NCBI GenBank assembly: GCA_002492465.1
Contig: DKYT01000040.1
Span: 1 to 59,861 of the forward strand
Direction of reading: 5' to 3'
Source of the DNA: Lachnospiraceae bacterium UBA7093
Lineage (GTDB): Bacteria > Bacillota > Clostridia > Lachnospirales > Lachnospiraceae
DNA length: 59,861 nucleotides
The position numbers and the translations under genes are program-made. The notes under the pieces are model-generated. The model ran no database searches, was not told where the DNA came from, and worked only from the letters and a program-made list of their open reading frames with translations. Positions 25,887-35,186 of this stretch are shown piece by piece. Numbering within the stretch: the stretch's first letter is position 1; each line of letters begins with the position of its first letter.

Positions 25887-27374
25887 ATGGAACTAAATGT
25901 AAAGAAGGAATATGATTTATACAAGGATATCCAGTTAAGATGCGGCGGAGAAATTTACATAGGCGTTGTGGGACCGGTGAGAACCGGTAAATCCACTTTT
26001 ATCAAGCGATTTATGGACCTGATGGTCCTGCCCAATATGACAGAATCCTATGAAAAGGAGCGGGTGGTAGACGAACTGCCCCAGAGCGCAGGGGGAAAGA
26101 CCATTACTACCACGGAGCCTAAATTTATTCCCAAGGAGGCGGCAAAGCTTACATTGGGAGAGGGAATCGAGGCAAGGGTACGGCTGATCGACTGTGTGGG
26201 GTACATGGTAGAGGGAGCCAGCGGACATATGGAAAATGACGTTGAGCGGATGGTAAAGACGCCATGGTTCTCGGAGGAAATACCCTTTACCCAGGCGGCG
26301 GAAATAGGCACCAGAAAAGTCATTAACGACCATTCCACCATCGGAATCGTGATTACCTGCGACGGAAGCTTTGGAGATATTCCAAGGGAAAATTATCTGA
26401 TGGCGGAGGAACGCACCATCCGGGAACTGAAAAAACTGAAAAAGCCCTTCGTAGTGCTTTTAAATACGGCAAAGCCCTATGGGGAGGAGGCATCCAGACT
26501 TGCAGAGGAAATCGGAAATAAGTATGAAGTGTCCGTTATGCCTGTGAACTGCGAGCAGCTGAAGAAAGAGGACATCAACCATATCCTTGAAAATATACTA
26601 TATGAGTTCCCTCTTACCATGATTGAATTCTACATGCCTAAATGGGTGGAGATGCTTCCGGCAAACCATAAGATGAAGACCGATCTGATCGAAAGAGTGA
26701 AGGAACTTATGAAGCAGTATAATTGTATTCGGGATGTAAAGAACCGACCGATTGTGCTGGAAGGGGCTTTTGTGAAAAAATGCAAAATGGACGGTATCGA
26801 CATGTCGGACGGGTGCGTCCGGGTATGGCTGGAAGTAGACGACGCCTATTATTATGAGATGCTCAGCGACATGGTGGGGGAGAACATCGACAACGAGTAT
26901 CACCTTTTGTCCGTGCTAAAGGAAATGGCGAAGATGAAACAGGAATATGTGAAGGTTCTTCATGCGGTTGACTCAGTCAGACAAAAGGGCTATGGGGTGG
27001 TAACCCCGGAGAGAAGCGAAATCAAACTGGATAAGCCGGAGGTAATCAGACACGGCAATAAGTTTGGCGTGAAGATCAGGGCGGAAAGTCCCAGTATCCA
27101 TATGATCAGGGCAAATATCGAAACGGAGATTTCCCCTATTGTGGGATCGGAGGAACAGGCGCAGGATCTGATACGGTTTATTACCGATTCCAGCCAAAGC
27201 GAAGCGGGCATCTGGGAGACCAACATTTTCGGCAAATCCGTTGAGCAGCTTGTAAACGACGGGATTACCAGTAAGCTTACGATGATAGGGGATGAGAGTC
27301 AGCTGAAGCTTCAGGAGACCATGCAGAAAATTGTGAATGATTCCAATGGAGGAATGGTCTGTATCATCATATAG
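25887..27374 (+). CDS. spoIVA: Stage IV sporulation protein A
   Basis: 495 aa cytoskeletal ATPase that polymerises on the outer forespore membrane and anchors the spore coat. TRAFAC-type P-loop GPVRTGKSTF at about 27-36, then TTEPKF and LIDCVGYM. The conserved C-terminal tail reads GGMVCIII. The length matches B. subtilis (492 aa). GGAAGGGG sits 7 nt before the ATG. It is a strong marker that the organism makes endospores. Confidence 0.98.
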   Translation: MELNVKKEYDLYKDIQLRCGGEIYIGVVGPVRTGKSTFIKRFMDLMVLPNMTESYEKERVVDELPQSAGGKTITTTEPKFIPKEAAKLTLGEGIEARVRLIDCVGYMVEGASGHMENDVERMVKTPWFSEEIPFTQAAEIGTRKVINDHSTIGIVITCDGSFGDIPRENYLMAEERTIRELKKLKKPFVVLLNTAKPYGEEASRLAEEIGNKYEVSVMPVNCEQLKKEDINHILENILYEFPLTMIEFYMPKWVEMLPANHKMKTDLIERVKELMKQYNCIRDVKNRPIVLEGAFVKKCKMDGIDMSDGCVRVWLEVDDAYYYEMLSDMVGENIDNEYHLLSVLKEMAKMKQEYVKVLHAVDSVRQKGYGVVTPERSEIKLDKPEVIRHGNKFGVKIRAESPSIHMIRANIETEISPIVGSEEQAQDLIRFITDSSQSEAGIWETNIFGKSVEQLVNDGITSKLTMIGDESQLKLQETMQKIVNDSNGGMVCIII

Positions 27375-27381
27375 ATTTTGG

Positions 27382-27425
27382 CAGGAAGCCGCTTTGTGCA
27401 AAGTGCATAAAGGGCTTCCTGTTTG
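27382..27425 (+). terminator. Terminator after spoIVA
   Basis: CAGGAAGCC (27382-27390) pairs with GGCTTCCTG (27413-27421), 9 bp, followed by TTTGGTT. The T run is weak. Confidence 0.6.
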
Positions 27426-27443
27426 GTTGCGGCTGTGGCAATT

Positions 27444-27463
27444 CTATGATATCATAGTACAAT
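27444..27463 (+). promoter_or_regulatory. Perfect palindrome and candidate -10 upstream of punA
   Basis: CTATGATATCATAG (27444-27457) is a perfect 14-bp palindrome immediately before TACAAT (27458-27463). The matching -35 (GTGGCA, 27435-27440) is poor. The palindrome would fall in the promoter spacer, as an operator might. Confidence 0.4.
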
Positions 27464-27506
27464 AGTAGTTTTACAATAATTACCGAAACGCAGAGGAGGA
27501 TTTGGT

Positions 27507-28328
27507 ATGAATCAGGTTTACGATAAGGTATTGAAATGCTATGAAAGCATAAAGGACAGGCTGCCCTTCCAGCCCAGGGTGGCGTTGGTTTTGGGATCGG
27601 GTCTTGGAAATTATGCGGACACCATGGATGTAAGGGGAGAGATCTCCTACAGTGAAATTGAGGATTTCCCTGTTTCTACAGTTCCGGGACATGCCGGGAA
27701 ATTTATTTTTGGCTATATCAAGGATGTGCCGGTGGTCTGCATGAAAGGCAGAGTCCATTATTATGAAGGGTATCCGGTTACGGATGTTGTGCTGCCCACC
27801 AGGCTGATGAAGTTGATGGGAGCCGAAATATTATTTCTTACCAACGCATCGGGAGGCATTAATCCTTCCTTTCATGCAGGCTGCTTTATGCTGATTAAAG
27901 ATCATATTTCCTGTTTTGCACCCAATCCTTTGATTGGCGCAAACATAGACCAGTTAGGATGCCGCTTCCCGGATATGAGTACGGTTTATGACCCGGAGCT
28001 GCAAAGGATTATCAGGGAAAAGGCAAAGGAATGCGATATTCCGCTGAAAGAAGGGGTTTACGTGCAGTTGACAGGACCTTCCTTCGAGTCTCCGGCGGAA
28101 ATTCAAATGCTCCATGGGCTTGGCGCCGATGCGGTGGGAATGAGCACCGTGGTGGAGGCGATTGCGGCGAATCACATGGGAATGCGGATTTGCGGAATCT
28201 CCTGCGTGGCAAATCTTGCCGCAGGCATGACCGACCAGCCCTTAACCCACGAGGAGGTGCAGGAGGCGGCAAATCAGGCGGCGCCTATGTTTACCCGTCT
28301 GGTTACGGAAGCGATCGGAGCGTTTTAA
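27507..28328 (+). CDS. punA: Purine-nucleoside phosphorylase
   Basis: 273 aa trimeric-type PNP splitting inosine and guanosine to base plus ribose 1-phosphate. Phosphate-binding VLGSGLGNYAD near residue 32, GRVHYYEGY near 87, and the purine-site TGPSFESPAEI and VGMSTVVEAIAA. AGAGGAGG lies 7 nt before the ATG. It forms a salvage pair with the deaminase gene 31 nt downstream. Confidence 0.97.
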   Translation: MNQVYDKVLKCYESIKDRLPFQPRVALVLGSGLGNYADTMDVRGEISYSEIEDFPVSTVPGHAGKFIFGYIKDVPVVCMKGRVHYYEGYPVTDVVLPTRLMKLMGAEILFLTNASGGINPSFHAGCFMLIKDHISCFAPNPLIGANIDQLGCRFPDMSTVYDPELQRIIREKAKECDIPLKEGVYVQLTGPSFESPAEIQMLHGLGADAVGMSTVVEAIAANHMGMRICGISCVANLAAGMTDQPLTHEEVQEAANQAAPMFTRLVTEAIGAF

Positions 28329-28359
28329 CAGAATTCTCGCAGATGAAAGGGTTAAATTT

Positions 28360-29679
28360 ATGAATATAAGGTTTTACAATGCAAGAATCCTGACCATGGC
28401 GGATGGGCAGGAACCTTTTGCAGGAGAACTGTGGGTGCAAGAGGACAGGATTCTGTATGTAGGCGAAGGGAGCGTATCCAGTGAAATTTATGAGAAGCTT
28501 CCGGAGAAATGTATCATATGGGACCGGGAAATAGACTGTCAGGGGAATTTACTGATGCCGGGCTTTAAAAATGCCCATACCCATTCGGGCATGACGCTGC
28601 TGCGCTCTTATGCAGATGATCTTCCTCTGGATCAGTGGCTGAATCACAAAATTTTTCCGGTGGAAGCGCGAATGACTCCGGAAGACATTGCAGAACTGTC
28701 CAAGCTGGCGATTCTGGAGTATCTTACCAGCGGTATTACCGCCGCTTTCGATATGTACCTGACTCCGGAAGCGATTGCCAATGCCTTTGATGATATGGGA
28801 ATGCGGTGTGTGCAGGTGGGAGCTGTGAACAACTTCAGCCAGTCTCCCGCGTTGGTTGAGGAAATGTACCAGAAATTGAATCATGCCGGTCCCCTTCAGT
28901 CTTATATGATTGGCTTCCACGGGGAGTACACCTGCTCAAGGGAGCTCCTTGAGAAGATAGCAGAGCTTGCCCATAAGTACAAGGCGCCGGTATTTACCCA
29001 CCTGGCGGAGACGGAAAAGGAAGTGGCGGAGTGCAGGGAACGGTACAACATGACGCCCCTTGCCTTTTTGGATTCCCTGGGGATGTTTGATTATGGCGGC
29101 GGCGGTTATCATTGCGTGCATATGACGGCGGAGGATATTGCCATCATGAAGAAAAGAGGAATGTATGCGGTGACGAATCCCGGCTCTAATACCAAGCTTG
29201 CCAGCGGCATCGCCCCGGTTACAGAGTTCTTAAAAGCAGGCGTTCCTGTGGCAATCGGCACAGACGGGCCTGCAAGCAACAATTGTCTTGACATGTTCCG
29301 GGAAATGTTTCTGGTTACCGGTCTTGCAAAGCTGAGAGAAAAGGACGCGGCGGCAGTGGATGCCTATGAAGTGCTTAAAATGGCGACGGTGAACGGCGCA
29401 CTTGGGATGGGGCTTAAGGATGCGGATGTGCTGAAGGAAGGAAAGCTGGCGGATATGATTATGATCGATTTAAGCCGGCCTAACATGCAGCCCCTGAACA
29501 ACATCCCTAAAAATCTGGTGTACAGCGGAAGCAAGGAGAACGTAATCATGACCATGATAGGCGGGAAAATCCTTTATGAGAAGGGTAATTTCCACACCAA
29601 GGACCGCCCTGGGGAAATCTATGAAAGAGTTGAGAAAATCAAAAAGAGAATTATATTAGCTTTTTCTGACGAAAAGTGA
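28360..29679 (+). CDS. mtaD: 5-methylthioadenosine/S-adenosylhomocysteine deaminase-like amidohydrolase
   Basis: 439 aa metal-dependent amidohydrolase of the MtaD/SsnA/TrzN group. Metal ligands HTHSGM near residue 68, GFHGEYT near 186, HLAETEKE near 214, and GTDGPASNN near 302. Substrates of the family include MTA, SAH, adenosine and guanine. Neighbouring punA supports a role in purine salvage, but the exact substrate cannot be read from sequence. The start at 28360 is well placed. Confidence 0.85.
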   Translation: MNIRFYNARILTMADGQEPFAGELWVQEDRILYVGEGSVSSEIYEKLPEKCIIWDREIDCQGNLLMPGFKNAHTHSGMTLLRSYADDLPLDQWLNHKIFPVEARMTPEDIAELSKLAILEYLTSGITAAFDMYLTPEAIANAFDDMGMRCVQVGAVNNFSQSPALVEEMYQKLNHAGPLQSYMIGFHGEYTCSRELLEKIAELAHKYKAPVFTHLAETEKEVAECRERYNMTPLAFLDSLGMFDYGGGGYHCVHMTAEDIAIMKKRGMYAVTNPGSNTKLASGIAPVTEFLKAGVPVAIGTDGPASNNCLDMFREMFLVTGLAKLREKDAAAVDAYEVLKMATVNGALGMGLKDADVLKEGKLADMIMIDLSRPNMQPLNNIPKNLVYSGSKENVIMTMIGGKILYEKGNFHTKDRPGEIYERVEKIKKRIILAFSDEK

Positions 29680-29725
29680 TAGAATCATTTTAGCAGTTTA
29701 TTAATTTTTGAAACGGGGGAATATA

Positions 29726-31435
29726 ATGAAAAAGAAAGAGAAAGTATCAGTTTTTAGCTCAATTAAAACCAAAATCGTACTGCTTATCATTTTGACGGCG
29801 TTCGCTATCACCAGCTTATGTATGTTTGTGGTGATGTCGTCTGTCAAGGAAAATCAGACATCGCTGATCCAAAGCTACATGAGGGATGTTGTCCTTACCA
29901 CAGGAAAAGGGATTGACAGAGAGATCGCCATTGTAGGGGATGCGCAAAGCATACTGTCGGCTGAGGAACTGAAGAAAACGGTGGGCGATATATGTGTAGA
30001 GGGAATGGAATCAAGCTATGCTTATGTGGTTTCGAATGACGGGACAATGCTGTATCATCCAACTGCCGATAAAATAGGACAACCTGTTGAAAACGATGCG
30101 GTCAAACAGCTTCTGGGGGAAATTGCCAAGGGGAACAGACCGGAGACAGATGTGATTATCTATGATTTCAAGGGCGTTACGAAATACGCATCCTATTACA
30201 TAGGCAGCAATCTGGATTTTATTGCAGTGGTTTCGGCGGATGAGGATGAAGCGCTTGAAAGTATTAATTCCGTTGTCAGGATCAGCGCAATCGGTTCTGT
30301 TATTATTCTGATACTCTGTTCTTTGGTGGGATTGTTCGTGGCGTATCGAATTATCAAACCCATCGAAAAGATTACAGATATGGTGGCGAAGCTGTCGGGG
30401 CTGGATCTTACCGAAAGCAGTCTGCAGGCTTCCATCAATAAGCGGAAAGATGAAACAGGCGTGATGGGAAGATCCATCGATATTCTTCGCAAGGAATTGG
30501 CGAATATCATCCACACTCTGACAGGACACAGTAGTCATTTGTTTGAAGCCTCAACCACGATGACCGCCAGCGCAGAGGAAACCTCCCTTGCTGTGGAGCA
30601 GGTGGAAAAGGCAATTGCCGAAATTGCACAGGGAGCAACGGCACAGGCGCAGGAGACACAGACTGCTACGGAAAACGTCATTTTAATGGGGAACATGATT
30701 GAAGAAACCAACGAGGAAGTGGAGCTTTTAAGAGCCAATGCCAGAAAAATGCGCGACGCCGGAAACCAGGCGATCGATATCATAGCGGCATTGAATGACG
30801 TCAATCTGAGGACCAAGGAAGCAATTCAGATTATCTATGATCAGACCAATACGACCAACGTATCTGCAATGAAGATCAGAGAAGCCACCGATATGATTAC
30901 CGACATAGCGGAGGAAACAAACCTGTTGTCCTTAAACGCTTCTATTGAGGCGGCAAGAGCGGGCGAGCAGGGGAGAGGCTTTGCAGTTGTTGCGGCACAG
31001 ATCCAAAAGCTTGCGGAGCAGTCCAATGAGTCTGCAAGGCAGATTGACGGAATTATCAATTCCCTGATTTCCGATTCGGAGAAATCTGTGGAAACCATGG
31101 AAGAAGTTAAGACCGTTATTGAACAGCAGAATGAAAATGTAGCAAATACAGAGAATGCATTCCGCAATGTAAAGGACGGCATCGATAAGTCCATTGAAGG
31201 CATTCGCGCCATTGCGGCAAGAACCCAGAAGCTGGATGAAGCAAGAATAAAGGTGGTTGATGTGGTGCAGAATTTAACTGCAATTGCAGAGGAAAATGCG
31301 GCAAGCACAGAGGAAACTTCCGCTTCCGCTGCCGAGGTGGGCTCCATTATCGCAACGATCGCAGAAAATACCAAACAGCTGAATGATATTGCAAGCGAAA
31401 TGGAAGAATGTATTAAAATGTTTATTTCGGAGTAA
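29726..31435 (+). CDS. Methyl-accepting chemotaxis protein (membrane)
   Basis: 569 aa. TM1 at about 16-38, an extracytoplasmic Cache-like sensor (about 40-185, with DGTMLYHPTADKIGQPV), TM2 at about 192-215, HAMP, and a long cytoplasmic signalling domain with the hairpin tip EETNLLSLNASIEAARAGEQGRGFAVVA. It would signal to CheA/CheW, which are not in the window. GGGGG sits 7 nt before the ATG at 29726. The DGTMLYHP segment is typical of small-organic-ligand Cache sensors; the ligand is unknown. Confidence 0.95.
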   Translation: MKKKEKVSVFSSIKTKIVLLIILTAFAITSLCMFVVMSSVKENQTSLIQSYMRDVVLTTGKGIDREIAIVGDAQSILSAEELKKTVGDICVEGMESSYAYVVSNDGTMLYHPTADKIGQPVENDAVKQLLGEIAKGNRPETDVIIYDFKGVTKYASYYIGSNLDFIAVVSADEDEALESINSVVRISAIGSVIILILCSLVGLFVAYRIIKPIEKITDMVAKLSGLDLTESSLQASINKRKDETGVMGRSIDILRKELANIIHTLTGHSSHLFEASTTMTASAEETSLAVEQVEKAIAEIAQGATAQAQETQTATENVILMGNMIEETNEEVELLRANARKMRDAGNQAIDIIAALNDVNLRTKEAIQIIYDQTNTTNVSAMKIREATDMITDIAEETNLLSLNASIEAARAGEQGRGFAVVAAQIQKLAEQSNESARQIDGIINSLISDSEKSVETMEEVKTVIEQQNENVANTENAFRNVKDGIDKSIEGIRAIAARTQKLDEARIKVVDVVQNLTAIAEENAASTEETSASAAEVGSIIATIAENTKQLNDIASEMEECIKMFISE

Positions 31436-31442
31436 ATAGAAG

Positions 31443-33155
31443 ATGGAATACGTTATTTTTGCGGCAGTGATGGCAGGATTTATTCTGATAGTTATGCTGA
31501 AAGGTTTTTTCGACAACAAGAGTTCAGAAAAGAAATTTGTACAAAGGCTGTATGGCGACTATGGCGTGCTGCCGCAAAGAGAGTATAAACCGGGACAGCT
31601 GGAAACAATTTCCCATTATTTTTTAAAGCATAAAGATGGGTTTTACATTGACGACATTACCTGGAATGATCTGAATATGGATGAAATCTTTAAAAGGATG
31701 AATTATACCTATTCGGCGGCAGGGGAAGAGCATTTGTATGCTCTTTTGCGGAAACCCTGTATGGAGGAAGAACAGCTGCAGAACAGGGAAAAGATCATAA
31801 CCTATTTCAGAGAACATCCAGATGACAGAGTAGCTTATCAGATGGTTTTCCGTAAGCTTGGACGCACAGGAAAATTTTCCATTTACGATTATTTAGATTA
31901 TCTGGATCAGTTGGGAGAACGTAAAAACGGCAGGCATTATTTGGCATTGCTGTTACTTCTTGCCTGTATAGGAAGCCTGTTTGTCAGTTTTCCAATGGGA
32001 TTGGTGGCGATGGTCTGTGTTTTGGCTTATAATAATGTGACTTACTTTAAGGAGAAAGAGCAGATCGATCCTTACATCGTCAGTTTTGCGTATGTATTCA
32101 GGCTTCTTGATGCCGTAAAAAGTATAAAGGCTCATAAGCTTGCGGTTTTAGAGAAGGAGTTTGAGGTTCTTTGCAAAAGCAGCGCTTCTATGGACGGCTT
32201 TCGTCGGGGCTCTTTCCTTGTTATGTCAGGAAACAGGATGTCAGGCTCTGGGAATCCGTTAGATATGGTACTGGATTTTGTGAGAATGGGGCTACATCTG
32301 GATTTGATTAAATTTAACCAAATGCTGGCGGCAGTGCGGAAGCACACTGATGATATTGACCAGCTTTTGGAGGTAATGGGAAAGATAGAGGCGATGATCG
32401 CAATTGGCGCCTACAGGGAGTCGCTTGGGTCCTGGTGTGTGCCAAAGCTTGCCGCGAATCTTTTAGAAAAACCGGAAATCAACGGGGAAGGTCTGTATCA
32501 TCCTTTGATTGAGGAACCTGTTAAAAATGAAATCCATACGAAGACAAGCGTACTGATAACCGGATCAAATGCATCCGGGAAGTCCACCTTTTTAAAAACG
32601 GTGGCAATCAACAGCATTTTTGCCCAGACCATTCATACCTGCCTTGCAGACGCTTATCAAGGAGGGCTGTTTCGGATTGTATCCTCCATGAGCCTAAGGG
32701 ATGACGTGCAGGGGGGAGAAAGCTACTATATGGTAGAGATCAGGGCAATTAAGAGAATTCTTGACCTGAATGTATCGGAAGGAATGCCGGTTCTGTGTTT
32801 TGTAGACGAGGTGCTTCGGGGAACAAATACGGTAGAGCGGATTGCCGCCTCTACCCAGATCCTGAGAAGCATGGTGCGGGGCAGGTGTATGTGTTTTGCC
32901 GCCACCCATGATATCGAACTGACTCAGTTGCTGGAAGGGGATTACAGCAATTATCACTTTTCAGAGGAGATTGAGGGCAGCGATATATCCTTTACCTATA
33001 AGATTATGGAAGGAAGGGCGACTACGAGAAATGCAATCAAACTGCTGGGCATGATGGGATATGAACCTGAAATTATAGAGGAAGCGGAAAAAATGGCGGC
33101 TGATTTTCTCGAGTCAGGCGTATGGCATAGGCTTGACTATGGAAAGGCACAATGA
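31443..33155 (+). CDS. Membrane-anchored MutS-like ATPase
   Basis: 570 aa. One N-terminal membrane segment (1-20) and a hydrophobic hairpin at about 170-200 are followed by a MutS core. Walker A GSNASGKST is near residue 378, Walker B VLCFVDEVLRGTN near 444, and FAATHD near 478. The DNA mismatch-binding domains of MutS1 are missing, so a mismatch repair role is unlikely. Membrane MutS-like proteins occur in many Firmicutes with unknown function. The gene begins 7 nt after the chemoreceptor gene. Confidence 0.85.
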   Translation: MEYVIFAAVMAGFILIVMLKGFFDNKSSEKKFVQRLYGDYGVLPQREYKPGQLETISHYFLKHKDGFYIDDITWNDLNMDEIFKRMNYTYSAAGEEHLYALLRKPCMEEEQLQNREKIITYFREHPDDRVAYQMVFRKLGRTGKFSIYDYLDYLDQLGERKNGRHYLALLLLLACIGSLFVSFPMGLVAMVCVLAYNNVTYFKEKEQIDPYIVSFAYVFRLLDAVKSIKAHKLAVLEKEFEVLCKSSASMDGFRRGSFLVMSGNRMSGSGNPLDMVLDFVRMGLHLDLIKFNQMLAAVRKHTDDIDQLLEVMGKIEAMIAIGAYRESLGSWCVPKLAANLLEKPEINGEGLYHPLIEEPVKNEIHTKTSVLITGSNASGKSTFLKTVAINSIFAQTIHTCLADAYQGGLFRIVSSMSLRDDVQGGESYYMVEIRAIKRILDLNVSEGMPVLCFVDEVLRGTNTVERIAASTQILRSMVRGRCMCFAATHDIELTQLLEGDYSNYHFSEEIEGSDISFTYKIMEGRATTRNAIKLLGMMGYEPEIIEEAEKMAADFLESGVWHRLDYGKAQ

Positions 33156-33195
33156 TATGATAAATCAGTGAACAACAGGAAAGGATTGGTGGAAA

Positions 33196-33354
33196 ATGGA
33201 AAATTTAATTTTATTTTTAAATTCCTTTTTATCTTATCTTCTGCTTATGGCAGTGATTGTAGTTATAGCGGGAGTTGCAATTTTTATTGGTATCAAAATG
33301 CGCAAACGTAAAAATCAACAGGCTGAAAGTGAAAGTGCCGCCGCGGATGTATAA
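33196..33354 (+). CDS. Small single-pass membrane protein
   Basis: 52 aa, too short for many gene callers. Residues 4-33 are strongly hydrophobic, followed by the basic MRKRKNQ and a small acidic Ser/Ala tail. AGGATTGGTGG lies just upstream of the ATG, and a good terminator follows at 33407. The N-out, C-in topology is inferred from the basic patch. Similar tiny membrane proteins are scattered in Lachnospiraceae, without known function. Confidence 0.7.
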   Translation: MENLILFLNSFLSYLLLMAVIVVIAGVAIFIGIKMRKRKNQQAESESAAADV

Positions 33355-33406
33355 TATATACAGAGGTGCAGATTTAGGTATTTCATGAAACTATATATCG
33401 AAAAGG

Positions 33407-33432
33407 AGCGCAAAGCTTGCTTTGCGCTTTTT
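33407..33432 (+). terminator. Terminator after the small membrane protein gene
   Basis: AGCGCAAAG (33407-33415) and CTTTGCGCT (33420-33428), 9 bp with a 4-nt loop, then TTTTT. Confidence 0.85.
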
Positions 33433-33466
33433 ATATAAAAAAATGTGGAAGAGACAGGAGGAGGGT

Positions 33467-34180
33467 ATGGGGAAATATGAGATTTTACTGTGGGATGTAG
33501 ATCAGACGCTGCTTGATTTTGAAAAATCTCAGGAATATGCTTTGTTTGAATGCTTTAAGCAGTATGGCAGAACAGCGGATCAGAAAATTTTATCTCTTTA
33601 TGCAGAAATTAATACTTCTTTTTGGAAACGCTATGAGCTGGGAGAGATAACGAAACCCCAACTGCTCACTGGAAGGTTTGCCACACTTTTTTCCCGGCTT
33701 GGAATAGAAGATATTTCCCCAAAAGATTTTCAGGCGGTATATCAGAAAGCGCTGGGATCTGTTTTTTATTTTCGGGACGATGCTGATCAGCTGTGCAGTA
33801 AGCTAAAAGGCATTGTGCGTCAATATGCGGTGACCAATGGCGTTTCATCCACTCAGCGGAATAAGCTGCATCTGTCAGGTCTGGATCAGATTTTTGACGA
33901 TATATTCATTTCTGAGGAAATAGGAGCGCCGAAACCTCAGCTACAATATTTTGAGGCATGTTTTCGGAAAATTCCTGATTTCAGGAAGGATAAGACTCTG
34001 ATTATAGGGGATTCGCTTTCCAGCGATATGCAGGGAGGAAACGCTGCAGGGATTGCCTGCTGCTGGTACAACCCGGAAGGAAAGGAAAATCCTACGGGGC
34101 TTAAAATCGATTATGAAATTAGAAATCTATGGGAAGTGGAGGAACTGCTTTCATGGCAAAAGGCGCCAACCAGAAACTGA
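33467..34180 (+). CDS. YjjG-family HAD hydrolase (noncanonical pyrimidine nucleotidase-like)
   Basis: 237 aa HAD phosphatase. Motif I is LWDVDQTLLDF near residue 8; motif II TNGVSS; motif III Lys in GAPKPQ; motif IV IGDSLSSDMQGG. The family includes E. coli YjjG, which removes phosphate from damaged or noncanonical pyrimidine nucleotides. The start at 33467 is set by AGGAGG a few bases upstream. The 3-prime end overlaps the WYL regulator gene by 28 nt. Confidence 0.88.
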   Translation: MGKYEILLWDVDQTLLDFEKSQEYALFECFKQYGRTADQKILSLYAEINTSFWKRYELGEITKPQLLTGRFATLFSRLGIEDISPKDFQAVYQKALGSVFYFRDDADQLCSKLKGIVRQYAVTNGVSSTQRNKLHLSGLDQIFDDIFISEEIGAPKPQLQYFEACFRKIPDFRKDKTLIIGDSLSSDMQGGNAAGIACCWYNPEGKENPTGLKIDYEIRNLWEVEELLSWQKAPTRN

Positions 34181-35175
34181 AGCTGTTATACATATTAAAA
34201 ATTTTGGCGGAAAAGACAGATGAGACCCATTGCCTTTCGGCACAGGAGATTATTGCACAGCTGGCGTCTTACGGCATCAGCGCCGAGCGCAAAAGCGTTT
34301 ATGACGATATTGAATGTTTGAACTTATATGGGTATGACATTATCAACGTGAAAACAAGAAAGGGAGGCGGCTATTACCTGGCAAGCAGGGAATTTGAACT
34401 TCCGGAGCTTAAGCTTTTGGTAGACGCAGTGCAGGCGTCCCGATTTATTACACAGAAAAAATCCAGAGAGCTGATTTCAAAAATTGAGAAATTGGCGGGT
34501 CCTTACGAGGGAAAGCAGCTGCAAAGACAGGTGTTTGTTGCAGGCAGAGTGAAAACGGAAAATGAAAGCATATATTATAATGTGGATCGTATTCACAAGG
34601 CAATACAGGATAATGCGCCTGTTACTTTTGTTTATCTTGCATGGGACATTCAGAAAAAGCTTACCCCAAGGCATGAGGGAAAAATATATCGTATCAGCCC
34701 ATGGGCGTTGACGTGGCAGGATGAAAATTATTATCTGATTGCTTATGATGATGAGGAGGAGCGCATCAAGCATTTCAGAGTGGACAAGATGAGCCGGATT
34801 ACAGAGCTTTCAGGGGAAATCCGAAAGGGAGTGGAGGCATTTCGGGAGTTTGATATTGCCGAGTATACCAATCGAACCTTTGGTATGTTTGGCGGAGAGA
34901 CAGAACTGGTTACTTTGCAGCTGCCGGATCATATGATCGGCATTATTCTTGACCGGTTTGGAAAGGACATTGATATACGGAAGCTGCAGGAGGGAATTGT
35001 CAGCGTAAGGGTGAAGGCGGCGGTCAGCAGCCAGTTTTACGGATGGCTGACCGGACTTGGAACGGATGTACTGGTTACAGGTCCGGAGCATGTAAAGAAT
35101 GAATATGTCCGCTTTTTAAATAGAATCATGAATCATTACGGAGTTTTGCAGTTTACTGCAGAAGTCCCGGAATAA
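34153..35175 (+). CDS. WYL-domain transcriptional regulator
   Basis: 340 aa. An N-terminal winged helix-turn-helix (about 5-75, with SAERKSVYDDIECLN) is followed by a WYL domain (about 135-240, with RISPWALTWQDENYYLIAYDD and IKHFRVDKM) and a C-terminal extension. WYL domains bind nucleic acid or nucleotide ligands, including single-stranded DNA in some defence regulators. GGAGG lies 9 nt before this ATG, inside the upstream gene. Here the genes around it are metabolic, so no defence link is implied. Confidence 0.9.
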   Translation: MAKGANQKLKLLYILKILAEKTDETHCLSAQEIIAQLASYGISAERKSVYDDIECLNLYGYDIINVKTRKGGGYYLASREFELPELKLLVDAVQASRFITQKKSRELISKIEKLAGPYEGKQLQRQVFVAGRVKTENESIYYNVDRIHKAIQDNAPVTFVYLAWDIQKKLTPRHEGKIYRISPWALTWQDENYYLIAYDDEEERIKHFRVDKMSRITELSGEIRKGVEAFREFDIAEYTNRTFGMFGGETELVTLQLPDHMIGIILDRFGKDIDIRKLQEGIVSVRVKAAVSSQFYGWLTGLGTDVLVTGPEHVKNEYVRFLNRIMNHYGVLQFTAEVPE

Positions 35176-35186
35176 TGGAGGAGAAA

